DNA of 64,000 bases from Thalassospira sp. HJ (GTDB taxonomy: Bacteria; Pseudomonadota; Alphaproteobacteria; Rhodospirillales; Thalassospiraceae), in contig NZ_JYII01000012.1 of the NCBI RefSeq assembly GCF_000948415.1, positions 620,001 to 684,000 of the forward strand, given 5' to 3'. The notes under the pieces are model-generated. The model had not been told where the DNA came from. It ran no database searches and saw only the letters and a program-made list of their open reading frames with translations. Shown here piece after piece: positions 24,677 to 32,382 of this stretch (its first letter is position 1; the number at the start of each line of letters is the position of its first letter). The translations under genes and the position numbers were made by a program.

Positions 24677-25633
24677 GTGATTGAACTTCAGGATTTTCGT
24701 GCCGCGCGCAAGGTGATATCGGACCATGTGCGCCTGACGCCGGTGTTTGAAGCCAGCAATTTTGGTGACACAACCGGCTTTGTCGCGCGCGATCGCATCC
24801 CCGAGATGTTTCTTAAACTTGAAAACATGCAGGTCAGCGGATCCTTCAAGGCACGTGGGGCGATGAATGCCGCATTGGCGCTTGATCCCGAGCAACGAGC
24901 AGCCGGGCTTTGCACCGCATCGGGCGGCAATCATGGCATGGGCGTGATCCATGCTGCGCGAACCCTTGCTGTGCCGGTGAAGATCTTCCTGCCGACCAAT
25001 ACGCCAAAACCCAAGGTCAAGAAGCTGCGTGATCAGGGTGTTGATGTCGCCCTGATCGGGGCTGTCTGGGATGACGCCAACCGTGCAGCGATGGAGCACG
25101 CACGTGAAAGCGGTATGGCCTATATCCATCCCTTCGCCGATCCCAAGGTGATCGCAGGGCAGGGCACGATTGCGCTGGAACTGCTGGAGCAGCAACCCGA
25201 CCTTGATACGCTGGTGGTGGCAATTGGTGGTGGCGGATTGATTTCCGGTGTGGCGACAGCCGCCCGGCTGCTCCGTCCGTCGATCCGGGTGATCGGTGTT
25301 GAGCCGACCGGGGCAGCAACCCTGTTTGAAAGCCTTAAGGCCAATGAGGTCGTGACCCTGCCCAGTGTTAATACGGCGGCGACCAGTTTGGCGCCACGTC
25401 AGTCATCCGCGCTTAATGTTGATCTGATTTCCCGAAACGTTGATCGCATCGCCCTTGTCAGTGACGAGGAAATGCAAAAGGCCGCAAGGTGGCTTTGGAA
25501 AGAGTTTGGTCTTTCTGTCGAGCTTTCTGCGGCGGCCGGTATTGCAGCGGTAATGAATGACCGTCTGGGCGATGCTGCCCCGGGACGGGTCGGGGTGATT
25601 GTCTGTGGGACCGGAACGGATGGTTTTGAGTAG
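24677..25633 (+). CDS. Threonine/serine dehydratase
   Basis: A 318-residue fold-type II PLP enzyme. The Schiff-base lysine lies in VSGSFKARGA, the phosphate loop is IGGGGLISG, and SGGNHGMGVIHAA and VCGTGTDG are the other cofactor contacts. It has no C-terminal ACT domain, so it resembles catabolic or racemase-like enzymes rather than feedback-inhibited IlvA. The start is a GTG with AAAGGGGG upstream. The terminator at 25642 closes it. Confidence 0.87.
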   Translation: MIELQDFRAARKVISDHVRLTPVFEASNFGDTTGFVARDRIPEMFLKLENMQVSGSFKARGAMNAALALDPEQRAAGLCTASGGNHGMGVIHAARTLAVPVKIFLPTNTPKPKVKKLRDQGVDVALIGAVWDDANRAAMEHARESGMAYIHPFADPKVIAGQGTIALELLEQQPDLDTLVVAIGGGGLISGVATAARLLRPSIRVIGVEPTGAATLFESLKANEVVTLPSVNTAATSLAPRQSSALNVDLISRNVDRIALVSDEEMQKAARWLWKEFGLSVELSAAAGIAAVMNDRLGDAAPGRVGVIVCGTGTDGFE

Positions 25634-25641
25634 GGATAAAT

Positions 25642-25677
25642 AAAAAGGGATGAAACCAAACGGTTTCATCCCTTTTT
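25642..25677 (+). terminator. Intrinsic terminator
   Basis: AAAAAGGGATGAAACC and GGTTTCATCCCTTTTT form a perfect 16-bp stem with the four-base loop AAAC. It lies nine bases after the dehydratase stop and may also end the convergent rpmF transcript. Confidence 0.93.
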
Positions 25678-25762
25678 AAACCAGACGCCAGCCCGATTGG
25701 ACTGGCGTGGAAATATATAGCGTCGCAAACCGCCAAAGAGCAAAAATCTCTCCGGTACGGAA

Positions 25763-25942
25763 TTACATCTTCGGCTCGACCACCTGACGACCACGGTACA
25801 TACCGGTGTTCGGGTCAATGTGGTGCGGGCGATGCAGTTCGCCGGTCTCTTTGTCTTCGCGGTACGAGCCCTTGGCGAGCTTGTCATGCGAGCGACGCAT
25901 GCCCTGACGGGACTTGGTCACTTTTTTCTTTGGCACTGCCAT
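25763..25942 (-). CDS. rpmF: 50S ribosomal protein L32
   Basis: Reading leftward from the ATG at 25942 gives a 59-residue basic protein, [19 protein letters not shown] at the start and [13 protein letters not shown] at the end. This is the alphaproteobacterial form of L32, a large-subunit protein near the peptidyl transferase region. No cysteines are present, so it is the zinc-free type. An AGAGGATG ribosome site lies upstream. The gene stands alone here, without the plsX neighbour seen in many genomes. Confidence 0.95.
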   Translation of the reverse strand: MAVPKKKVTKSRQGMRRSHDKLAKGSYREDKETGELHRPHHIDPNTGMYRGRQVVEPKM

Positions 25943-25983
25943 GGGTCATCATCCTCTGGCTTGGGTAAACTCAGGCGCGCTTG

Positions 25984-26670
25984 TTACCGTGCGCGGTCGG
26001 GAAAGTCAACGATCAAAGTGTCGGAATCTGCATTATTTGCATTTTCATTGTCACTTTCACGTTTGGGCGCATCACCAGCAGGATGGCCATCATGATCAAC
26101 ATGATGATCAATGTGCGGGATCAGCCCGGTATCACGCGGATCGTCAACAATATCGGTTCGCTGGTCGTATATCGCAAAACCTGCCTTTTGATAAGCCCCA
26201 AGTGCACTCGGATGATCAAGTGTGCAGGTATTGACCGTCAGGCGGGCGGGCTTGAAGCTCCAGGCGGTATCAATCGCCCAATCAAGCAGGTATTTGCCAA
26301 AGCCCTTGCCGATGAATTCCGGCATCAGGCCCATATAATGCAGATCAATGACGTTATCAGATTCAAAATCCGTCAGATCAAGCTCGGCAAAGCCGGCCGG
26401 CACACCTGCGACATACAGCACATAAACATGTGTTTCAGGCTTGGCCAGGATCGGTGCCAGTTCCTCGTCGCTCATCAGGCGGCGCAGCCACCACAGCCAC
26501 GGTTCGCCAACCGTATTATAAAGGTAGCGATAAAATGACAGGGTCGGGTTCTCAGCACGGATGATCGCGACCTTGCCCGGCGGGACGATGGCCGGAACGC
26601 GATCAGGCGGGCTTTGCATTTCAAGGAAGCTGACAACAACTTCCAGCTTGCGCGGATTGGATGGGGTCAT
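25984..26670 (-). CDS. GNAT family N-acetyltransferase
   Basis: A 228-residue protein with a GNAT core: VYVLYVAGVPAGFAELDL, the central strand IDLHYMGLMPEFIGKGFGKYLLDWAI (acetyl-CoA loop around GKGFGK) and a final LGAYQKAGFAIYD. The last 45 residues are polar, with an HIDHHVDHDGH stretch, and probably disordered. The substrate is unknown. Its ATG overlaps the stop of the acetyltransferase gene at 26667 (ATGA), so the two are coupled. Confidence 0.82.
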   Translation of the reverse strand: MTPSNPRKLEVVVSFLEMQSPPDRVPAIVPPGKVAIIRAENPTLSFYRYLYNTVGEPWLWWLRRLMSDEELAPILAKPETHVYVLYVAGVPAGFAELDLTDFESDNVIDLHYMGLMPEFIGKGFGKYLLDWAIDTAWSFKPARLTVNTCTLDHPSALGAYQKAGFAIYDQRTDIVDDPRDTGLIPHIDHHVDHDGHPAGDAPKRESDNENANNADSDTLIVDFPDRAR

Positions 26671-27197
26671 TGGACTAAACTCTTGCGCATTATTTTGTTT
26701 TGGGGCGAATCAGGTTGGTCCTGATCTGTGACGCTTCCGATAAAGTCATAGCCGAGTTTGGCGTAAAAATCACCCGCTGCGGCATTTTCAATGGTAACCC
26801 GGATATCACTCAGCCCTGAAAGGCGCAGGATATCCTCGGCCAATGCCACCAGTTCACTGCCAATGCCCGATCCTTGGGCGTGTTCGGCAATGGCGAGATA
26901 ATGAATCCAGCCAAAAACAGTGTCATGGCCGGTCATCATTGTGGCGAAGATTTGCTGGTCGCCAGGTATGCGGGCCACGATCAGGCTGCCATTATCGGCC
27001 GAAATGCAGTTTTCGATATCCTGACGGGCATCGCGGATGGCCGGGATCAGGCCGGTTGCGATCCAAAGCCGGGTGATGGCGGTGATGTCTTCGGCTGTGG
27101 GGGCTTTGAGTTGTTCGAGTTCGATGCCCGCCGCGTCGGCGGTATTATTGGCCATTTCCAGACCAAAGGGGGATGGGGCGGGCATCGGATTTCTCAT
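26667..27197 (-). CDS. GNAT family N-acetyltransferase
   Basis: A 176-residue acetyltransferase. Helix 1 is EDITAITRLWIATGL, and the acetyl-CoA-binding segment is WIHYLAIAEHAQGSGIGSELVALAEDIL. The closing strand pair includes GDFYAKLGYDFIG. It resembles YpeA-like enzymes. It is the first gene of a two-gene unit with the next acetyltransferase, and lies 29 bp downstream of sseA on the same strand. The substrate is not predictable from sequence. Confidence 0.83.
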   Translation of the reverse strand: MRNPMPAPSPFGLEMANNTADAAGIELEQLKAPTAEDITAITRLWIATGLIPAIRDARQDIENCISADNGSLIVARIPGDQQIFATMMTGHDTVFGWIHYLAIAEHAQGSGIGSELVALAEDILRLSGLSDIRVTIENAAAGDFYAKLGYDFIGSVTDQDQPDSPQNKIMRKSLVQ

Positions 27198-27226
27198 CTT
27201 AAATGTCTGACGCTATTTCGTCGGCC

Positions 27227-28084
27227 TTATGCCGGGCCAGTATCGACCGGGCTGTCTTCGGTTGTGGCCCACTCGGCCCAGGAGCCGTCGTAAACAGCGA
27301 CCTGTTTATAGCCCGAGATATATGCGCCCATTGCCAGCACGCAGGCAGTAACGCCAGAACCGCAACTTGCGACCACCGGTTTGCCGAGGTCTACGCCAGC
27401 CTTATCAAATGCGGCCTTGATCTCGCTTGCGGATTTGAAGGTGCCATCAGCGTTGATAAGTTCGGTGAAGGGCAGGTTATAAGAGCCCGGAACGTGACCC
27501 GATTTACCCCAGGGATCGTCGACTTCGCCGCGGAAACGTTCGCCCGCACGGGCATCGACCAGCTGTTCGCGTTTGGTTTTGACGTTCGAGAGAACCTGAT
27601 CAAATTCACGCAGCAGGAAGCTGTTGGCGCGTGCGGTGAAGTGACGTTCGCGCGGCGGGGTTGGGGCATCGGTCGCCGGGCGTCCCTCGGCCAGCCATTT
27701 AGGCAAGCCGCCATCAAGAACAACAACATCATGATGACCAAAGTGACGCAGCATCCACCATGCGCGGCACGCAGCAAGGGCAGAACCCTGTTGGCCATAG
27801 ACCACGACACGGACACCATCGCCAAGGCCGAGCTTGCGGACCTTGGCGGAAAACTTGATCGCGTCAGGCATCATGTGCGGCAGCGGGGCGCTATCATCGG
27901 CGGCGATATCATCGATATCAAAGAAAACCGCGCCCGGAATATGTTCTGCGTCATAGAAGTCGCGGGCATTCTTGTTTTCGGCGGGCATGTACCAGCTGGC
28001 ATCGACGACGCGCACGTCCGGTGCATCAAGGTGATCCGCAAGCCATTGGGTGGAAACAAGGGCGTCGGAAAGTGGGTTGGTCAT
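27227..28084 (-). CDS. sseA: 3-mercaptopyruvate sulfurtransferase
   Basis: A 285-residue tandem rhodanese. The inactive N-terminal domain contains VVDASWYMPAENKNAR and AEHIPGAVFFDID. The C-terminal domain holds the catalytic loop CGSGVTA, which marks mercaptopyruvate sulfurtransferases; thiosulfate sulfurtransferases usually have CRKGVTA. It moves sulfur from 3-mercaptopyruvate to thiols or cyanide. The ATG at 28084 has GGAG upstream; the longer frame begins with TTG at 28090. Confidence 0.92.
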   Translation of the reverse strand: MTNPLSDALVSTQWLADHLDAPDVRVVDASWYMPAENKNARDFYDAEHIPGAVFFDIDDIAADDSAPLPHMMPDAIKFSAKVRKLGLGDGVRVVVYGQQGSALAACRAWWMLRHFGHHDVVVLDGGLPKWLAEGRPATDAPTPPRERHFTARANSFLLREFDQVLSNVKTKREQLVDARAGERFRGEVDDPWGKSGHVPGSYNLPFTELINADGTFKSASEIKAAFDKAGVDLGKPVVASCGSGVTACVLAMGAYISGYKQVAVYDGSWAEWATTEDSPVDTGPA

Positions 28085-28255
28085 GGACAAGCTCCGATTG
28101 GCAATGGTGTGATTCCGGTTGGGTCCGGGATCATTTTAAATTGGTCCTGAGTTTCAGTCTAAATTTGTAACGTTCCTGCCGTCCGCTGGCAACCGGCAGT
28201 CACAGCGCGCTGTTGGGTTTGCGCACCATCTGCCGGTTGTCAGATATAATGCACG

Positions 28256-28966
28256 TCAGTCCGCAAAGACGACATTGATGCGGCGGTTCTGCCGGCCTTT
28301 CTTTTCGATCTTCGATACCGTGACCTTGCCGATTTCACCGGTTTTGCGGACGTGGGTGCCGCCACACGGTTGGAAATCAATGCCTTCGATGGTGACAGTG
28401 CGGATCGCGTTGCCATCCATCGGTGGCTGCACGGACATTGTGCGCACCAGTTCCGGGTTGGCCTTAAGTTCGGCTACCGTGATTTCACCATCATACACAT
28501 CGGCATCGCGTGCGATCAGCTCATTGAGCTTTTCGGTGATTTCGTCCTTATCAAGAGCTGCTTCCGGTAGGTTGAAATCAAGGCGTGCCTTATGGGCGGC
28601 AATATTGCCGCCAGTCACATCGCCCTCGATCACGGCACATAGAAGATGCAGGCAGGTGTGAAAACGCATCAGCTTGTGGCGATTGTCCCAGTCAAGCTCG
28701 GCCGTGATGGCATCACCAACGGCAGGCAAGGGATGATCATCGGCAATGAAATGCAGGATACGTCCGGTTTCGCGATCCTTGACTGTGGTCGCGACGGGCA
28801 ACTTTGTGCCATCGGCAAGGGTCAGGGTTCCGATATCGCCCGACTGTCCGCCTGCTGTGGCGTAAAACACGGTTTGATCAAGCTCGATGCCGCGATCTGA
28901 AATGCTGGTGACGGTGGCGGTGCAATTCTGTGCATAGGCGTCTTCGCGAAACAAAAGACGTGTCAT
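28256..28966 (-). CDS. AlaX-type alanyl-tRNA editing hydrolase
   Basis: A 236-residue stand-alone editing protein related to the AlaRS editing and SAD domains. The two zinc motifs are present as MRFHTCLHLL (HxxxH) and QPCGGTHV (CxxxH). The N-terminal part, with DQTVFYATAGGQSGDIG, is the medium AlaX form. It hydrolyses Ser- or Gly-tRNA-Ala. The ATG at 28966 has GGAAGAGAG upstream; the frame runs on to 29122, but that stretch is proline- and histidine-rich and unlikely. Confidence 0.88.
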   Translation of the reverse strand: MTRLLFREDAYAQNCTATVTSISDRGIELDQTVFYATAGGQSGDIGTLTLADGTKLPVATTVKDRETGRILHFIADDHPLPAVGDAITAELDWDNRHKLMRFHTCLHLLCAVIEGDVTGGNIAAHKARLDFNLPEAALDKDEITEKLNELIARDADVYDGEITVAELKANPELVRTMSVQPPMDGNAIRTVTIEGIDFQPCGGTHVRKTGEIGKVTVSKIEKKGRQNRRINVVFAD

Positions 28967-29129
28967 GTTTCTCTCTTCCTTCCCGTGTGGTGGCGTTCTT
29001 GATTTCTCCGGCCAGCGCGCAGGTCCTTGGTGGGGCAGGCAGGCGTGCAGGGCCGGTTTGTTGAGGTCATGGTGCGGTGGGTGCAAAGGCGTTGTCGAGT
29101 ACAAAGTTGCTGGGGTGCTCAAACGTGGA

Positions 29130-29147
29130 ATGTATAAAATTATACAT
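29130..29147. promoter_or_regulatory. AT-rich palindrome upstream of unknown gene, possible operator
   Basis: ATGTATAA-AA-TTATACAT is a perfect 8-bp inverted repeat with a two-base spacer. A related smaller one, ATAC-GAAGT-GTAT, lies at 29173-29185, nearer the start codon. Both sit in an AT-rich stretch that should hold the promoter of the gene at 29222. Confidence 0.5.
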
Positions 29148-29221
29148 AAATATTAGATTTATGTTGAAATATATACGAAGTGTATGGTATCGGTGCCGTG
29201 TAATTCAGGAGTACAGCAGCC

Positions 29222-29905
29222 GTGTCAGCCGTTATTCATGTCAAACTTTCCGGTGAAGGGGACTTCGGACCGGTGGATCTCGAATGTGCGATCCCGCCGG
29301 CGCGTTTGCCTGTCGTGATGGCAGCGCTTTTCGGGCAGGCGTCGTCTGGGGCGGGCATGATGGCGGGACCCGTATCGGCGGGACCAGCAGTGCGGGCGCA
29401 GGGGAATGCGCATGGCGCTTCTGATGACAGGCGTGGCGTGCAACGTGCAGAGTCTGGCGCGACTGTATCTGACAGTGTGGGGCATTTGAGTGATGATTAT
29501 GCCCGCGATGTTGCGGGTGGGGGATCCGCAGCAGGGGCGGGACAGCCGGTATCGGGATATGGTGGTGGCCTGGCCCTTTCGGGTGCCGTTGATCCCGGTA
29601 TGTTTATTACCGGATTTGTTGGCAGCTTTGGCGATTTGGTGGCGCGGTTGCAGCCGCGTGGCTTTGCCGAGACGATTTTGCTCGCGGCGATCTGGCTGCA
29701 ATATCGCGATGGCAGAAGTTTTGTCACGCGTGGGGATGTCCGTCGATTGCTGCGCCGTCAGGATCATCTGCGGATGCCGCGAAATTTCAGTCGCGATTTT
29801 CATGCGGCGGTGGCGCGGGGCTACCTGGAAGAGGTCGAAAACGAGGACGGATATACCGTCGCAAGCGATGGCTTCCAGTGGTTTCGCGAAGAGTGTAGAA
29901 AATAA
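29222..29905 (+). CDS. Hypothetical protein, possible C-terminal winged helix
   Basis: A 227-residue protein not recognised as a named family. Residues 1-40 look folded (SAVIHVKLSGEGDFGPVDLE). Residues 40-115 are low-complexity Gly/Ala/Ser and probably a linker. Residues 120-227 form a compact domain, FVGSFGDLVARLQPRGFAET with VTRGDVRRLLRRQ and EDGYTVASDGFQWFRE, whose helix and beta-hairpin pattern resembles a winged helix. The start is a GTG with GGAG upstream. It is followed by a second winged-helix-like gene with its own probable promoter. A DNA-binding or adaptor role is a guess. Confidence 0.6.
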   Translation: MSAVIHVKLSGEGDFGPVDLECAIPPARLPVVMAALFGQASSGAGMMAGPVSAGPAVRAQGNAHGASDDRRGVQRAESGATVSDSVGHLSDDYARDVAGGGSAAGAGQPVSGYGGGLALSGAVDPGMFITGFVGSFGDLVARLQPRGFAETILLAAIWLQYRDGRSFVTRGDVRRLLRRQDHLRMPRNFSRDFHAAVARGYLEEVENEDGYTVASDGFQWFREECRK

Positions 29906-29926
29906 TACAAAAAGTCGAAAAAGATA

Positions 29927-29954
29927 TTGACGAAATGTATGATTGTTGTATCTT
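29927..29954 (+). promoter_or_regulatory. Probable sigma-70-type promoter
   Basis: TTGACG and TATCTT are separated by 16 bases. The spacer contains ATGTATGATTGTTGTAT, which repeats the GTAT half-site seen upstream of the previous gene. It lies about 40 bp before the ATG at 29993. Confidence 0.45.
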
Positions 29955-29992
29955 TTTTGCAGGGACAAACAAAAACGGGTGGGACCAAAATC

Positions 29993-30520
29993 ATGAGCGA
30001 GTGGGAAGTCAGAAGCAGCTGTCGGGTATGGCGCGGGCGTTATGTCATCCGCGGGGATGTTGATCGTATCGCCAATGACATTGTTGAACTTCAGCAGAAT
30101 CGTTTCCCGGGGCTTGAGACCAACAAGGTTTCGCTTCGGGTTGTGACCATGGCCGTGATGTCGGTTCTGGCCGAGGAATGCTGCGAAGATGGTGTTACCG
30201 CGGCCGAGCTTTCCTTCCTTTTGACCACCTGCCTTGGTATGCCGATCTCACCGACCCGGATTGAACGCGAAATGGAAGGCCTTTCGGGGCTTGTCTGGAC
30301 CGGGGAATGGGGTGGTGAAACCCTGTATGTCATGGAAAAACGCGGCCTGCGCTTCTTTGAAAACGCACGCGCAAGGGCCCTTTCGGAAGATGGCAATGTG
30401 ACCGCCAAGGACCGTGAAGGTGTTGCTGCCAGCGAGGCGCAGGAAGCAATCAATGCCATGATCGATCCAGCCATTATCAGCGAACCGGCTGCCCATGCAC
30501 GGTATCGCGTGGTGAGCTAA
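29993..30520 (+). CDS. Hypothetical protein, winged-helix-like
   Basis: A 175-residue protein, family not recognised. The first 30 residues (EWEVRSSCRVWRGRYVIRGD) are beta-rich. Residues 45-125 alternate helices with a final hairpin: LRVVTMAVMSVLAEECCEDG, TAAELSFLLTTCLGMPISPTRIEREMEGL, then VWTGEWGGETLYVMEKRGLRFFENA. This is the layout of a winged helix with a beta wing. The C-terminal 45 residues are likely flexible. It follows the hypothetical gene at 29222 by 87 bp, and the two may form a functional pair. Confidence 0.6.
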   Translation: MSEWEVRSSCRVWRGRYVIRGDVDRIANDIVELQQNRFPGLETNKVSLRVVTMAVMSVLAEECCEDGVTAAELSFLLTTCLGMPISPTRIEREMEGLSGLVWTGEWGGETLYVMEKRGLRFFENARARALSEDGNVTAKDREGVAASEAQEAINAMIDPAIISEPAAHARYRVVS

Positions 30521-30558
30521 AAGTTCCGCTAACCAGCCTATCAATCAAGCTTTCGTCG

Positions 30559-30590
30559 CACCCGTCCGTTTTACTGGCGGGTGTTTTCTT
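30559..30590 (+). terminator. Intrinsic terminator
   Basis: CACCCG pairs with CGGGTG around a 13-nt loop and is followed by TTTTCTTT, about 40 bp after the winged-helix-like gene. Confidence 0.6.
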
Positions 30591-30819
30591 TGCCTGAACG
30601 TGTGCCGAACAAGCGGCTTGACCAAACCAAAAAAGCGCCATATGCATAAAAGCATGGAAAACATTGTTACACATCAGAACGCCTATTTTACGTCGTGCAC
30701 ATAGCGCGGCGCCTGTTGATGTTTGTAAAATAAACCAAGACCGGCTGCCCCAGGGCGGCCTTTGTTTTTTCCATGAACCGGTTTGCCCGAGGTGGCTCCA
30801 CCAACAAGGAAACCGGAAA

Positions 30820-31098
30820 ATGACCCATATCTCTTTTGCCGATCGCATGCCGACACTTGATTTCACGCCCAATGCCCTGAAAGACGGGATCGGGGTGGTG
30901 CCGCTTATTCTGATGGCAGGCTTTGCTGATACTAGTATGGCCGCAGGCGAGCTTGTTGCAAGCGGTGCTGTCAGGATCGAAGGAAGGCCGATCACCGATC
31001 CAGACCACCATATCCTGAGCTACGCCTTTGATGATGGCGAAGTGCTGCGCCTGACGGTTGGTGGTAAAAGCACAATGCTAATCCGGCGCGCGGATTGA
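30820..31098 (+). CDS. Small S4-like RNA-binding protein
   Basis: A 92-residue protein whose middle part, AGELVASGAVRIEGRPITDPDH, has the spacing of the S4 fold as found at the C-terminus of tyrosyl-tRNA synthetase (helix, then G-x-V-R-I-x-G). The tail LRLTVGGKSTMLIRRAD fits the final strands. It has no catalytic domain, so it is a free S4-type module that may bind structured RNA. An AAGGAA site precedes the ATG. The frame runs further upstream to 30664, but those residues look random. The match is by eye and moderate. Confidence 0.6.
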   Translation: MTHISFADRMPTLDFTPNALKDGIGVVPLILMAGFADTSMAAGELVASGAVRIEGRPITDPDHHILSYAFDDGEVLRLTVGGKSTMLIRRAD

Positions 31099-31146
31099 TC
31101 GGCATGCTATATCGAGTGCAGGCGAGGGGCGATGTTGCGGTTGTTA

Positions 31147-32310
31147 TCAGAACAGCGACATTTGCCCGTTCGCACTGGGGCGTTTGAAGCCGCTGCAATC
31201 AAGGTTGAGCGACCTGTTGATCAGGCCGTGCTTTTTGCGTGCAGCCTCAAAACGTTTGGCGATCATATCGGCAATCGGGCCGGTGCCGCGCATGCGGGTA
31301 CCAAATTCCGATTGATAGGTCTGGCCATCGCGCATCTGGCGGATCAGTGACATCACCTTGGTCTTGCGGTCCGGGTAATGGGCCTCAAGCCATTCTTCGA
31401 ACAGGTCCGCTATTTCAAGCGGCAGACGCAGGACGATATGGGCAATCGATTGCGCTCCGGCTTCCTTGCAGGCAGCCACAAGCTTTTCGATTTCCATGTC
31501 ATTGAGGCCCGGGATGATTGGCGCACACAGCACGGTGACTGGGATGCCGGCATCTGAAAGCTTTCGGATCGCCTCAAGCCTTCGATGCGGGGCAGACGCA
31601 CGCGGTTCAAGAAGGTTTGACAGCCGATGATCAAGGCTTGTGACCGAAACGGCGACCGATGCCCTGTTTTTGGCGGCCATTGGTGCGATCAGGTCAATGT
31701 CGCGGGTGACCAGCGCGCTTTTGGTGATCAGCGAAAAGGGATGCTGGCAGTCTGACAGGACTTCGATGATGGAGCGCGTCAGTTTCTTGTCACGGTCAAC
31801 TGGCTGATAGGGATCCGTACTTGTACCAATCACGATCGGGGCGGGTTGGTAGGTCTTGGATGACAGTTGCTTACGCAAAAGCTGGGCGGCTTCCGGCTTC
31901 CAGAACAATCTGGTTTCAAAATCAAGACCGGGGGACAGGCCCAGATAGGCATGGGTTGGGCGGGCAAAGCAATAGACACAGCCATGCTCACACCCGCGAT
32001 AGGGGTTGATTGACCGATCAAACGGCACATCGGGGCTTTGATTGCGGGTGATGACGGAACGCGCCCCGTCGATGCCAAGGGTGGTTTTGGTGCGTGGTGC
32101 GTCCTGATCTTCCATCAATGTGCCCAGCCAGCCATCATCAACCGCCTGATGGATGTGACGTTCAAATCGCCCGTCAATATTGGACACCGCACCGCGTCCC
32201 TTTTGTCCGCGTGCGGGCAAGACGTTCAGATCACATTCCGCGTTTGACCATCCATCATCAAAAATGGCGGCGGCGGTGTGGGCATGGGGCTGGCTGATGT
32301 TGTTCTTCAT
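31147..32310 (-). CDS. PA0069-family radical SAM protein
   Basis: A 387-residue radical SAM enzyme of the PA0069/SplB-like group. The cluster motif is in NPYRGCEHGCVYCFARP (CxxxCxxC). It is preceded by the family's ATP-grasp-free N-terminal segment with FERHIHQAVDDGW. Other conserved parts are VIGTSTDPYQPVDRD and ITKSALVTRDIDL. The reaction is unknown; relation to spore photoproduct lyase suggests a nucleic-acid or peptide substrate, but this is not shown. It converges on the S4-like gene. Confidence 0.87.
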   Translation of the reverse strand: MKNNISQPHAHTAAAIFDDGWSNAECDLNVLPARGQKGRGAVSNIDGRFERHIHQAVDDGWLGTLMEDQDAPRTKTTLGIDGARSVITRNQSPDVPFDRSINPYRGCEHGCVYCFARPTHAYLGLSPGLDFETRLFWKPEAAQLLRKQLSSKTYQPAPIVIGTSTDPYQPVDRDKKLTRSIIEVLSDCQHPFSLITKSALVTRDIDLIAPMAAKNRASVAVSVTSLDHRLSNLLEPRASAPHRRLEAIRKLSDAGIPVTVLCAPIIPGLNDMEIEKLVAACKEAGAQSIAHIVLRLPLEIADLFEEWLEAHYPDRKTKVMSLIRQMRDGQTYQSEFGTRMRGTGPIADMIAKRFEAARKKHGLINRSLNLDCSGFKRPSANGQMSLF

Positions 32311-32382
32311 ATGCTCACAATAAAGAACAAAAGAAGAACATTCAAGCCAAAGCCGATATGTCCAGATTTGTGCAGTATCAAG

